The position numbers and the translations under genes were made by a program. This document shows positions 9,591 to 19,327 of a stretch of DNA of 53,465 bases, piece by piece. The DNA is from DAISIK01 sp036822055. GTDB lineage: Bacteria; Verrucomicrobiota; Verrucomicrobiia; Opitutales; Puniceicoccaceae. The notes under the pieces were generated by a model that ran no database searches, had not been told where the DNA came from, and saw only the letters and a program-made list of their open reading frames with translations. The stretch is taken from positions 1 through 53,465 of the forward strand of contig DAISIK010000017.1 in assembly GCA_036822055.1 (NCBI GenBank), read 5' to 3'. Every line of letters starts with the position of its first letter. Positions within the stretch are counted from its first letter, which is position 1.

Positions 9591-10283
9591 TTAAAATTTG
9601 TTGTAGATGACGCCGTCTAATTTGATCGAGGGAGACATCGTGGCACTGATGGCGACACTTTTGACAAAGCGACCCTTGTAAGTGTCTGGACGAGCCTTCC
9701 CGAGGGACTCGATCGCCGCCTCTGCGTTTCCGATCAACATCGCCTTATCGAAGGATCGCTTTCCGATCACGATCGCTACGTTGGCCGTTTTATCCATTTT
9801 GAACTCGACCCGACCGGCTTTGACCTCGCTGATCGCGGCGGCCACGTCATCGGTCACGGTACCCGATTTGGGATTCGGCATTAACCCACGGGGTCCGAGG
9901 ACCCTCGCCACTTTCCGAACTTCCTTCATGGCAGCCGGGGTTGCCACCGCAACATCGAAGTCCAGCCAACCCTCGAGAATCTTCTCGATGTAGTCGTCGA
10001 GCCCAGCGTATTCGGCACCCGCCTCGATTGCCGCTTCGGGACGTTCGGTAAAGGCCAGTACCCGAACCGTCTTGCCGCTCCCGTGAGGAAGCGATACGGT
10101 TCCACGGACCATGTGGTTGGATTGCCGCGGATCTACCCCGAGGTGGATGGAGAGTTCGACGGTCTCATCGAACTTTGCTTTGGGCATCTGTTGCAACCGC
10201 TCGAAAGCCTCATCGAGGGTTTCCGCTGGAGTTGCTCCTCTGAACTCTACTGCTGACTTATATTTTTTGTTTATCCTTACCAT
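9591..10283 (-). CDS. rplA: 50S ribosomal protein L1
   Basis: Large-subunit protein of the L1 stalk that moves deacylated tRNA out of the E site, 230 residues. Hallmarks are VARVLGPRGLMPNPKSGTV in the middle and the C-terminal MSPSIKLD. An earlier in-frame start at 10346 exists, but ATG 10283 begins the family-typical MVRINKKYKSA and has GAGGGAG about 7 nt upstream, so I chose it. The 82-nt gap from rplK contains a short stem (10332-10337 with 10346-10351). Confidence 0.98.
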   Translation of the reverse strand: MVRINKKYKSAVEFRGATPAETLDEAFERLQQMPKAKFDETVELSIHLGVDPRQSNHMVRGTVSLPHGSGKTVRVLAFTERPEAAIEAGAEYAGLDDYIEKILEGWLDFDVAVATPAAMKEVRKVARVLGPRGLMPNPKSGTVTDDVAAAISEVKAGRVEFKMDKTANVAIVIGKRSFDKAMLIGNAEAAIESLGKARPDTYKGRFVKSVAISATMSPSIKLDGVIYNKF

Positions 10284-10365
10284 ACTTTTGCTCCCTCTAT
10301 CGGAGGTTCTTGCGCAACTTAACGCCATTGAGCCGGGCAACCGCACCCGGCCAAACGGAGAAAAC

Positions 10366-10794
10366 TTATTCTTCGACTACCTCAATGCCCATGCTGCGGG
10401 CGGTTCCTTCAATCATTCGCACGGCCATCGCGTCATCGGAGGCATTAAGGTCCTTTCGTTTCAAATCGACGATCTCAAGCAGCTGCTTCCGGGTCACCTT
10501 GCCGACCTTGGTCCGATTTGGCACTCCGCTTCCTTTGGCAATCCCGGCAGCCTTTTTCAGGAGCACCGGTGCCGGAGGCGACTTCATGATGAAGGTAAAA
10601 GACTTGTCCGCATATACGGTGATGACCACGGGTAGGATCATCCCCGCCTGCTCCTTTGTGCGGGCATTAAAATCCTTGCAAAAGGCCATGATGTTCACCC
10701 CTTTTGCACCCAACGCCGGACCAACTGGAGGCGCAGGATTAGCAGCACCCGCCGGTAGTTGGAAACGAATCTCACCAATAACTTTCTTTGACAT
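10366..10794 (-). CDS. rplK: 50S ribosomal protein L11
   Basis: GTPase-centre protein of the large subunit that binds the thiostrepton loop of 23S rRNA, 142 residues. The proline-rich N-terminal segment QLPAGAANPAPPVGPALG and the C-terminal RNA-binding helices with GTARSMGIEV are typical. It follows nusG after 12 nt. Confidence 0.98.
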   Translation of the reverse strand: MSKKVIGEIRFQLPAGAANPAPPVGPALGAKGVNIMAFCKDFNARTKEQAGMILPVVITVYADKSFTFIMKSPPAPVLLKKAAGIAKGSGVPNRTKVGKVTRKQLLEIVDLKRKDLNASDDAMAVRMIEGTARSMGIEVVEE

Positions 10795-10806
10795 ATGTTG
10801 TAACTT

Positions 10807-11382
10807 CTATTGTTCGACCCGTTCAATCTGCCAGTATTCAAGCTCGACCGGGGTAAATCTTCCAAAAATCGATACCGAGACCTTTAGGCGCCCTCGATCC
10901 GGGTCCACCTCATCAATTCTCCCGGTCAGGTTTGAGAAGGGTCCATCATTGATCTTAACTTCTTCGCCGACAGCGTACTCGACCTTCGGTTTTTCCCGAC
11001 CTTCGGCATCCTTGATTTGATCGAGAATGCGGGAGATTTCGCTCTCCTTGAGCGGGACCGGATGATCGCCGCCGACGAAGTTGATCACCCCCTGAGCCTC
11101 GCGCACAAAATACCACGACTTCTGGATGATCTTGCCGTCGTCATCGAAAAGCCGCATCTTGACGAAGATGTAGCCGGGGTAAAATTTGCGCAAACGCTGG
11201 GTTTTCTTCCCGTTTTTAACCTCCGTAACCGTTTCGGTAGGCATCAGGATCTCGTGGACGAATTGATCCATTTCCTCAAGTTCCCTGAACTTTGTCAGAT
11301 AGCGGTAGGCCTTGCCCTCTTGGTTGGAAAGGGTTTGGACAGCGAACCAGCGGGATCCGCTCAAGGATGAATCAACAGGCAT
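10807..11382 (-). CDS. nusG: Transcription termination/antitermination factor NusG
   Basis: Binds RNA polymerase and links it to Rho or the leading ribosome. It has 191 residues: an NGN domain (about 8-120, beginning RWFAVQTLSNQEGKAYRYL) and a C-terminal KOW domain with EEVKINDGPFSNLTGRI. The frame is open back to 11454, but that start would lie inside secE. ATG 11382 starts 35 nt after the secE stop and places the NGN domain at the usual distance. No good Shine-Dalgarno is visible. Confidence 0.97.
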   Translation of the reverse strand: MPVDSSLSGSRWFAVQTLSNQEGKAYRYLTKFRELEEMDQFVHEILMPTETVTEVKNGKKTQRLRKFYPGYIFVKMRLFDDDGKIIQKSWYFVREAQGVINFVGGDHPVPLKESEISRILDQIKDAEGREKPKVEYAVGEEVKINDGPFSNLTGRIDEVDPDRGRLKVSVSIFGRFTPVELEYWQIERVEQ

Positions 11383-11417
11383 AATCAGCTTGATCGTAGG
11401 GGCTCTTCTGCAGAAGC

Positions 11418-11645
11418 CTAGAGAGACTGTTCCACGACAGTCGGACGTACCCACTCCGTCATCATCTCAATCCAGTTCTGAAGTGAGTAGTCGGAGACAT
11501 AAATGAAAACTCCCATCAAGGCGATGCCAACAATCACTACAACGGTTGATTGCCGCAGTTCACGCTGGCTCGGCCAGGAAACTTTTTTGAGTTCGACTCC
11601 GGTTTCATTCCAGAGCCTCCGGATCGCAGTGAAAGGATTTTTCAT
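11418..11645 (-). CDS. secE: Preprotein translocase subunit SecE
   Basis: Small essential subunit of the SecYEG channel in the inner membrane, 75 residues. It has the single-helix short form: an amphipathic stretch with the hallmark ELKKVSWPSQRE (about 18-29) followed by one membrane segment (about 34-52). It starts 7 nt downstream of tRNA-Trp and precedes nusG, the standard bacterial order. Confidence 0.97.
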   Translation of the reverse strand: MKNPFTAIRRLWNETGVELKKVSWPSQRELRQSTVVVIVGIALMGVFIYVSDYSLQNWIEMMTEWVRPTVVEQSL

Positions 11646-11652
11646 TTAGGGG

Positions 11653-11728
11653 TGGCGGGAGAAGAGGGAATCGAACCCCCAGCCTACGGTTTTGGAGACC
11701 GGTGCTCTACCAATTGAGCTATTCTCCC
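11653..11728 (-). tRNA. tRNA-Trp (CCA anticodon)
   Basis: A 76-nt cloverleaf on the minus strand with acceptor GGGAGAA paired to TTCTCCC, anticodon loop CTCCAAA (anticodon CCA), T loop TTCGATT and an encoded 3' CCA. It sits between tuf and secE, as in many bacteria, and is probably cut from the shared transcript. Confidence 0.98.
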
Positions 11729-11758
11729 AAATTTGACTGTCAGTTAAGGAACGACAAA

Positions 11759-11786
11759 GCCGAAGGTCGTTTTTCAGACCTTCGGC
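11759..11786 (-). terminator. Hairpin after tuf, possible partial terminator
   Basis: GCCGAAGGTC (11786-11777 on the minus strand) pairs over 10 bp with GACCTTCGGC (11768-11759) around an 8-nt loop. It is followed only by TTTGTCGTTCC, so the T tract is weak. Being between tuf and tRNA-Trp, it could lower read-through into the secE-rpoC part or protect the tuf mRNA 3' end. Confidence 0.6.
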
Positions 11787-11814
11787 AAGCCGACAATTAA
11801 TGAGTTGAGAAGGA

Positions 11815-13005
<1,191 letters not shown>

Positions 13006-13051
13006 AGATGGACGAGGATTTTATTGATTGATATGTTTAGGTGTGGAGTAG

Positions 13052-13127
13052 TGGAGCCCTCGAGCGGATTCGAACCGCCGACCTCGTCCTTACCAAGGAC
13101 GTGCTCTGCCAACTGAGCTACAAGGGC
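13052..13127 (-). tRNA. tRNA-Thr (GGT anticodon)
   Basis: A 76-nt cloverleaf on the minus strand: acceptor GCCCTTG with CGAGGGC (one G-T pair), anticodon loop TTGGTAA (anticodon GGT), T loop TTCGAAT and an encoded CCA. It is the first recognisable element of the tuf super-operon. A weak promoter candidate upstream is TTGACC at 13189-13184 with a poor -10 after 18 nt. Confidence 0.98.
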
Positions 13128-13294
13128 ACCGAAAACTGTTCGGAAGTGTGAAAAGTCAAGAATTTGGAGAACCCGAGTATTGAGGTCAATACATTTTGGG
13201 GGGAATTTGAAAAAAGTTGCGGTCACTGGATCGTCTGATCCATTCCTTCCAATTCAAAAACCTGTCTGCACCCGTCTTCAACCGTTCCTATCCC

Positions 13295-13627
13295 ATGGCC
13301 CTTCATCCAGCCCCCACCCAGATCGAACTGATCGGAGAATTTTTAACGCTTCTCTGGCCCGATGGACGAGAGGACTTCCTCGATGCCGAACTCCTGCGGC
13401 TCCACAGCCCCAGTGCCGAAAACCAGGGAGAGGTCGATATTCTGGGCATTCGCCACGGCGGAGACGATCGGATTCGTCACCGGGGGGTCTCCATCTCCCA
13501 CTTCAACCGGGTCGGCAATTACGCCATTCAAATCGTCTTTTCCGACGGCCACCGCACCGGTCTCTATTCATGGAACCTGCTCCGCCAGATCGGTGATCTC
13601 CCCAAACTCGATCCAATTGAAGATTAA
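13295..13627 (+). CDS. DUF971 domain protein
   Basis: A 110-residue protein with the DUF971 fold (the N-terminal domain of gamma-butyrobetaine hydroxylase, often found alone). The family pattern of a Trp-Pro-Asp-Gly turn (LLWPDGREDF), a Leu-Arg turn (ELLRLHSPSA) and a C-terminal YAIQIVFSDGHRTGLYSWNLL is clear. The usual metal-binding Cys pair after the Leu-Arg motif is missing. Stand-alone DUF971 proteins have been linked to iron-sulfur protein handling, but no function is firmly known to me. ATG 13295 was preferred over the upstream in-frame start at 13217, which adds a tail untypical of the family. Only 2 nt separate it from mutL, so the two are surely co-transcribed. Confidence 0.85.
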   Translation: MALHPAPTQIELIGEFLTLLWPDGREDFLDAELLRLHSPSAENQGEVDILGIRHGGDDRIRHRGVSISHFNRVGNYAIQIVFSDGHRTGLYSWNLLRQIGDLPKLDPIED

Positions 13628-13629
13628 CG

Positions 13630-15492
13630 ATGGGCAACCCCCTTTTACCGGAGAATGAGGAATCCGCCTCCGCCACCCCGCGCGACGACCGTTCGATCAG
13701 AATTCTACCCGACCAGGTGGCCAACCAGATTGCCGCTGGTGAGGTGGTCGAGCGTCCGGCCGCTGTAGTCAAGGAACTGGTGGAAAACAGTCTCGACGCC
13801 GGAGCCTCCCGCATCGAGGTGGAAATTCGGGCCGGGGGGCGCAGCCTTATCCGCATTGCCGATGATGGACATGGGATGTCTCCCGATGACGCCCGACTCT
13901 GCTTTCTCCGCCATGCCACAAGCAAAATCGAAAAGGCCGCCGACCTCTTTCAAATACGCTCCTTTGGCTTCCGCGGCGAGGCCCTCCCTTCAATTGCCAG
14001 TGTCTCTCGGATGAAACTGCAGTCTCGTCGGCCAAGGGATGAAAATGGCACCGAGATCCTCCTCAAAGATGGTAAAGTGCTCTCCGAGGGCATCTGTGGA
14101 ATGGCTCCAGGAACCATCATTGAAGTGAGCCAGCTTTTTGGCAGTGTCCCCGCACGCAGGAAGTTTCTCAAAAAGGAGAGCACTGAATCTGCCCATGTTC
14201 ATCAGGTCCTTCGTCTGCTCGCCCTTGCCCATCCCAAGGTTGCTTTTCGGTTTCTGGAGGCATCGCGAGAGGTTTTCCATGTCTCTCCCGTCGATCAACC
14301 AGCTCAGAGAATTCGCCAAATCCTCGGTACCCATCTCGCCCGGGATCTCATTGAGGTTCACCATGAGGGAGAGGGTGTTCAAATACGGGGTTTCATCTCT
14401 GCCCCACCCCAATCGCAAGCCACCCGCAACAACCTGATCTTTTTCGTCAATTCACGCCCGGTTATCGATCGGCTGCTCAGCTACGCCACCATCGAGGCGT
14501 TTCACGGCTGGATTCCTCGCGGCCGATACCCGGTCTCCGTCCTTTTTGTCGAGGTGGACCCGGTTCTTGTTGATTTTAATGTCCACCCCGCCAAGCGAGA
14601 AATCCGCTTCCGGGAGGAGGCGCGGGTTCGGTTTCAAATCATGACCGCCCTTCTCAATCGCCTCGAAGAAACGAAACCCCGCGAACCCAAACCTGCTCCC
14701 ACCCCGATCAACTCTCTCCCCGTCGCGAATCCCGAACCAATCGCTGCCGCCTCGCCCCCTTCACCTCACCCCCGGCCGGAGACTTCCGAACCTCCTCTCT
14801 CCGGATCTTCTCCCGCAGCCTCAACCCCTCCAGCCGCAGCCTCGGTTCCAGTCCACCGTCAAGAAGACTCTTCCGCCCCATTTACAAGAACTCCCCGGCA
14901 TGTCCCCCCTTCTGGCTGGCAGTTTCTCGCGTCTTACGGAAATCACTCGGCTCTGTTTTCCAGTCCGGAGGGCCTCGTCATTGTTCACCTGCGTGCCGCA
15001 CGGGAGCGCATCCTCTTCGAAGAGATCACTTCCCTGCTGCGCTCAGACAAAGCTCGAAGCCAATCTCTCCTCATTCCTGAAACCCTCGAACTCTCCCCCC
15101 TTCAATCAGAAACTTTGATCGCCGAATTCCCATTGCTCGAAAGAATCGGCTTCCGCATCGAGGAATTCGGCCGGGGATTTTTCCGAGTCGAGGCCGTTCC
15201 GGATTGGATCGCCCTCGACTCGGTCGAGCCGTTCCTCGCCGACTGGGCCGCCGAATTGTCATCCAAACCTGCCAAGGCCGGACAAGAGGATTATTTCCTC
15301 GAGCATTTGGCCCGTAAATCAATCGCCTTCCTTACCCCCAGCGAAGTCCATCCTCCCTCCCGGCAAACCGCCGAGGAAACCCTCTCTCGGCTCCTCTCCA
15401 CCCACCATCCGCTCACCTGTCCCAGGGGTCGTCCAACCATGTTGCTCTACCGCCACAGCCACCTCCTCGATCAGATGGGCCGAGATTTGTGA
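13630..15492 (+). CDS. mutL: DNA mismatch repair protein MutL
   Basis: Matchmaker of mismatch repair, linking MutS to strand removal; 620 residues. The N-terminal GHKL ATPase is complete: VENSLDAGA from 51 (with catalytic E52 and N53), DDGHGM at 78-83 and SFGFRGEAL near 111-119. A long Pro/Ser-rich linker (about 350-430) joins it to the C-terminal dimerisation domain. The endonuclease motif DQHA(X)2E(X)4E is degenerate: H453, L454, R455 and A456 stand in for DQHA, although E459 and E464 are kept. CPHGRP reads CPRGRP (597-602) and the ACxxAI segment lacks its Cys. The protein is therefore probably not a nuclease, like E. coli MutL. Confidence 0.97.
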   Translation: MGNPLLPENEESASATPRDDRSIRILPDQVANQIAAGEVVERPAAVVKELVENSLDAGASRIEVEIRAGGRSLIRIADDGHGMSPDDARLCFLRHATSKIEKAADLFQIRSFGFRGEALPSIASVSRMKLQSRRPRDENGTEILLKDGKVLSEGICGMAPGTIIEVSQLFGSVPARRKFLKKESTESAHVHQVLRLLALAHPKVAFRFLEASREVFHVSPVDQPAQRIRQILGTHLARDLIEVHHEGEGVQIRGFISAPPQSQATRNNLIFFVNSRPVIDRLLSYATIEAFHGWIPRGRYPVSVLFVEVDPVLVDFNVHPAKREIRFREEARVRFQIMTALLNRLEETKPREPKPAPTPINSLPVANPEPIAAASPPSPHPRPETSEPPLSGSSPAASTPPAAASVPVHRQEDSSAPFTRTPRHVPPSGWQFLASYGNHSALFSSPEGLVIVHLRAARERILFEEITSLLRSDKARSQSLLIPETLELSPLQSETLIAEFPLLERIGFRIEEFGRGFFRVEAVPDWIALDSVEPFLADWAAELSSKPAKAGQEDYFLEHLARKSIAFLTPSEVHPPSRQTAEETLSRLLSTHHPLTCPRGRPTMLLYRHSHLLDQMGRDL

Positions 15493-15576
15493 CATTTTCT
15501 TTTCGTTGAATCTTCTTTCAGCACAAATCCTGCTCTTGCCCAGAATCATCATTTTCCCGACCCTCTTCCAAGATCT

Positions 15577-18084
15577 ATGGCCAACAAAAACACCACTACT
15601 GTCCCAACTGGCAACCAGCAATCCGAGCAGGGTTACCGCTTCTCTACCGACACGTCTCGAGATGGCTTGAAACAATCGATTCTCAACCACCTCAAATTCA
15701 CCCTCGCCAGAGACACCAAGACAGCCACCAAGCGCGACTGGTGGATCGCTACCTCCCGGGCCATTCAGGATCGCATTCTCAACAGGTTTATCCTCACGAT
15801 GGAGAAGCAGACCGGCTCCAACCACCGCCGCGTCTATTATTTGAGCCTCGAATACCTGATGGGGCGCCTCCTCACCAACAACATCTTCAATTCGGGACTG
15901 GTGGACTCAGTCAAGGGAGCCCTTAACGACCTTGGTCTTGATCTTGAGAGCCTGGAGGAAACCGAGTCGGACATGGGTCTCGGGAATGGCGGACTCGGTC
16001 GCCTCGCCGCCTGTTTTCTGGACTCCCTCGCCACTCTTGATCTTCCCGCCGTGGGCTACGGCATCCACTATGAGTTCGGCCTCTTCCGGCAGGAGTTTGT
16101 CAATGGACACCAGGTCGAACGCCCCGACAGTTGGCGGAAGTTCGGGAGTCCTTGGGAAATCGTCCGCCCCGAATACTCCCGCGAAGTACGGCTCTATGGT
16201 CGGGTAGAACACCGGATTGATGAAAACGGAAACTTCCGCCCAGCCTGGGTCGATACCCGCACCATCCTCGGCATCCCCCATGACATTCCGATCGCCGGCT
16301 ACAATACCAACACCGTCAATTTTCTCCGCCTCTGGGAGTCAAAGGCCTCCGAAGAGTTTGACCTCAAGATCTTCAACGAAGGCGGCTACGTCGAGGCCGT
16401 TCGCGACAAGGCCATTGGCGAGACGGTGTCTAAAGTTCTGTATCCAAATGATAATACAGAAACCGGAAAGGAACTCCGCCTCGTCCAGCAGTACTTCTTC
16501 GTTTCCTGCTCCCTCCACGACATCATTCGCCGCTACACCTACCGCAATACCGGCTGGGATGCCTTCCCGGAAAAGGTTGCGATTCAGCTCAACGATACCC
16601 ACCCCGCTGTTGCTGTGCCGGAGCTGATGAGGATCCTCGTTGACGAGGAAAACCTCCCCTGGGAAAAGGCTTGGGGACTTGTCCGCCGCACTTTCGCCTA
16701 CACCAACCACACCCTCCTTCCCGAGGCCCTCGAGAAGTGGTCCGTCCCCCTCTTTGAAAAGGTCCTCCCTCGCCACCTTTCCATTATCTACGAGATCAAT
16801 CAGCGCTACCTCGAGGATGAGGTGGAAGCGATGTGGCCGGGTGACCATGCCATGAAGGCCCGGCTTTCGATCATCGAGGAAGGCTACCCGAAGATGATCC
16901 GGATGGCCTACCTCTCGGTCGTTGCCAGCCACTCTGTCAACGGAGTTGCCGCCCTCCACACTCAACTCCTCAAGCAGCACCTCTTCGCCGACTTCGATCA
17001 ACTTTACCCTGGCAAGATCCAGAACAAGACTAATGGCATCACCCCCCGCCGTTGGCTGCTCGCCTGCAATCCAGGACTTTCGGAACTGATCGATGAGAAA
17101 ATCGGTACCGGTTGGGCCAAGGAGCTAGATCGTTTAAAAGGTCTCGAAGCCTTCGCCAACGACTCGGTCTTCCAGGAAGCCTTTATGGCCGTCAAACGTC
17201 AGAACAAGGAACGCCTCGCCGCCAAGATCCTCGAGACCAACGGAATTGAAGTAAGCCCCGATGCCCTCTTTGACTGTCAAATCAAGCGGCTTCACGAGTA
17301 CAAGCGCCAACACCTCAATCTCCTACACATCCTTGTCCTCTACCGGAGGCTCCTCAACAACCCGGAGCTCTCCATCGTCCCCCGGGTTTTCATCTTTGGC
17401 GCCAAGGCCGCTCCCGGTTATTACCTCGCCAAAAACATCATTCGCGCCATCAACAAGGTCGGAGAGGTGATCAACCACGATCCCCGGATCAAGGGTAAGC
17501 TCAAGGTCGTCTTCATCCCCAACTACAGCGTTAGCCTCTCCGAAAAGATCATTCCCGCAGCCGACCTCTCCGAGCAAATTTCGACCGCTGGCAAAGAGGC
17601 CTCCGGTACCGGAAATATGAAATTTGCCCTCAACGGAGCCCTTACCATCGGCACCCTCGACGGGGCCAATGTCGAAATTGGCGAGGAGGTTGGCGAAGAG
17701 AACATCTTCATCTTCGGACTCAAGGTGGAAGAGGTGGAACAGCTCCGCTCCCAGGGCTACAACCCGTGGGAGTACTACCATCAAAACGAAGAGCTCCGGG
17801 CCGTTCTCGACTGGTTGCGCACCGATTACTTCACTCCAGGCGAGGCCAATGCCTTTCAGCCACTCGTCCACAGCCTCCTCGACGGAGGGGATCCCTTCCT
17901 CGTTCTGGCCGACTTCGCTGCCTACCTCGAGGCTCAAGACAAGGTCAACGAAGCATACAAAAAACAATCCGACTGGGCAAAGATGGCCATTCTGAACACA
18001 GCGAGGATGGGCAAATTCTCGAGCGACCGTACCATTGCCGAATACGCCAGGGACATCTGGAACCTCGAGCCACTCGAAATCTAG
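15577..18084 (+). CDS. glgP: Glycogen/starch/alpha-glucan phosphorylase
   Basis: Releases glucose-1-phosphate from glycogen or maltodextrins with pyridoxal phosphate as cofactor; 835 residues, the usual size for a family GT35 enzyme. The cofactor lysine is K682 in the signature EASGTGNMKFALNGAL, followed by TIGTLDGANVEI. Upstream hallmarks include YYLSLEYLMGR near residue 88 and LGNGGLGRLAACFLDSLA near 132. No glycogen synthase or branching enzyme lies nearby; mutL is 84 nt upstream and the SbcD-like gene 50 nt downstream. No Shine-Dalgarno is evident at ATG 15577. Confidence 0.97.
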   Translation: MANKNTTTVPTGNQQSEQGYRFSTDTSRDGLKQSILNHLKFTLARDTKTATKRDWWIATSRAIQDRILNRFILTMEKQTGSNHRRVYYLSLEYLMGRLLTNNIFNSGLVDSVKGALNDLGLDLESLEETESDMGLGNGGLGRLAACFLDSLATLDLPAVGYGIHYEFGLFRQEFVNGHQVERPDSWRKFGSPWEIVRPEYSREVRLYGRVEHRIDENGNFRPAWVDTRTILGIPHDIPIAGYNTNTVNFLRLWESKASEEFDLKIFNEGGYVEAVRDKAIGETVSKVLYPNDNTETGKELRLVQQYFFVSCSLHDIIRRYTYRNTGWDAFPEKVAIQLNDTHPAVAVPELMRILVDEENLPWEKAWGLVRRTFAYTNHTLLPEALEKWSVPLFEKVLPRHLSIIYEINQRYLEDEVEAMWPGDHAMKARLSIIEEGYPKMIRMAYLSVVASHSVNGVAALHTQLLKQHLFADFDQLYPGKIQNKTNGITPRRWLLACNPGLSELIDEKIGTGWAKELDRLKGLEAFANDSVFQEAFMAVKRQNKERLAAKILETNGIEVSPDALFDCQIKRLHEYKRQHLNLLHILVLYRRLLNNPELSIVPRVFIFGAKAAPGYYLAKNIIRAINKVGEVINHDPRIKGKLKVVFIPNYSVSLSEKIIPAADLSEQISTAGKEASGTGNMKFALNGALTIGTLDGANVEIGEEVGEENIFIFGLKVEEVEQLRSQGYNPWEYYHQNEELRAVLDWLRTDYFTPGEANAFQPLVHSLLDGGDPFLVLADFAAYLEAQDKVNEAYKKQSDWAKMAILNTARMGKFSSDRTIAEYARDIWNLEPLEI

Positions 18085-18134
18085 GCAAGGGTTCTCCGCA
18101 AAATTTCCCCACTCCCGGATGTTGCTCCTTTAAC

Positions 18135-19292
18135 GTGCTTCGGTTTCTCCATACCGCTGACTGGCAAATCGGGAAACCTTACGAGCGCGTAGCCGACCCC
18201 TCCAAAAGGGAGGCCCTTCGCCGTCAACGGATCAAAACGGTTCGCAATCTGGCCTCCATCATCAAGGAGCATCACTGCTCTTTTGTTGTCGTCTGCGGAG
18301 ACACCTTTGACTCCTTCACCCCCGAAAAGTCCACCGTCGCTGCCTGTTGCTCGGCGATTGGCTCTCTGGAAGTCCCCGTTTTTCTCATCGCTGGAAACCA
18401 CGATTCCAATGCTCCGGGCTGCATCTGGGATCAAAAGTTTTTTAAGCGCGAGATGGAGCAACTCGCTCCCAATCTCATACTGCTCCGAGTACCCGAGCCC
18501 CACATCACCGACGAGGCTGTCTTCCTCCCCTGTCCACTCAGTGGACGCCACATTACCGAGGATCCCACTCAGTGGCTCCGCCATTCACCAACCGCCCTTC
18601 CCAAAAAGCTTCCCTCCATCATCCTCGCCCACGGGAGCGTTCAGAACTTCAGCTCGCGCGAGGACGAAGACCAGGAGGGAGCCATCCAATCCCTCCACCT
18701 CGACCTGCTACCTCCGGGCATCGCCGACTACGTCGCCCTCGGAGACTGGCATGGCAAAAAGGAAATTGACGATCGCACCTGGTATTCCGGCACTCCCGAA
18801 CAAGACCGCTTTGCCAGGGGTGCCAACCACCCTGGCCATGTTCTTGTGGTTGAAATCGAAGCTCCCGGCACCCTGCCCAAAGTGACTCCGATTCCCACCG
18901 GTTGCATCCAGTGGCATCAAAAGGAATTTCATTTCAATGACGATGCCGCCCTGGAGCTCTTCATTGAGGACGTTGACCGATTAATCGGTTCCCGCATTGA
19001 TCAGGACCTCCTCAAACTCGACCTCAGCGGTTCGCTCAGCTTTGAAGGCAGCAACCGCCTCCACGATTTTGAGGAGTCCCTCAATGCCCGCCTCATTGAT
19101 TGTCGGATCAACTCTTCGGTTCGAGCCCTTCCATCAACGGAGGAACTCAACCAGCTCCTTCACCTCCCCGATCCTCTCATTTCTACGGTTGCTGCGCACC
19201 TATCGGCGATCAGCCAGCCAGGATCCTCATCTGAAGAATCAGATCTCGCCCTCCTCGCTTTGCGGGAACTCTACTATCAAGCTAACGTCTAG
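18135..19292 (+). CDS. SbcD/Mre11-like DNA repair exonuclease
   Basis: Calcineurin-like metallophosphoesterase of the SbcD/Mre11 type, 385 residues, expected to trim DNA ends with its ATPase partner encoded 35 nt downstream. Metal-site motifs are HTADWQIG (6-13, with Gln at 11 in place of the common His), GDTFD (55-59), GNHD (87-90), an AHGSV segment and LGDWHG. The open frame reaches back to 17766 inside glgP, but the protein family begins at GTG 18135 (reading VLRFLHTAD), so that GTG is the likely start. Gln in motif I is also seen in actinobacterial relatives as far as I recall, so it need not mean inactivity. Confidence 0.88.
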   Translation: MLRFLHTADWQIGKPYERVADPSKREALRRQRIKTVRNLASIIKEHHCSFVVVCGDTFDSFTPEKSTVAACCSAIGSLEVPVFLIAGNHDSNAPGCIWDQKFFKREMEQLAPNLILLRVPEPHITDEAVFLPCPLSGRHITEDPTQWLRHSPTALPKKLPSIILAHGSVQNFSSREDEDQEGAIQSLHLDLLPPGIADYVALGDWHGKKEIDDRTWYSGTPEQDRFARGANHPGHVLVVEIEAPGTLPKVTPIPTGCIQWHQKEFHFNDDAALELFIEDVDRLIGSRIDQDLLKLDLSGSLSFEGSNRLHDFEESLNARLIDCRINSSVRALPSTEELNQLLHLPDPLISTVAAHLSAISQPGSSSEESDLALLALRELYYQANV

Positions 19293-19327
19293 CTGGGGAG
19301 ACCTAGAGCTTTTGTTCGCCCCAACCG

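Noticed and set aside
10284..10365. L1 or L10 autoregulatory binding site in the rplK-rplA gap
   Set aside because: A 6-bp stem (10332-10351) exists, but it does not match a known L1 or L10 target and is too small to call.
13128..13294. Strong promoter of the tuf super-operon
   Set aside because: Only a weak -35 (TTGACC) with a poor -10 was found; not enough for a feature of its own.
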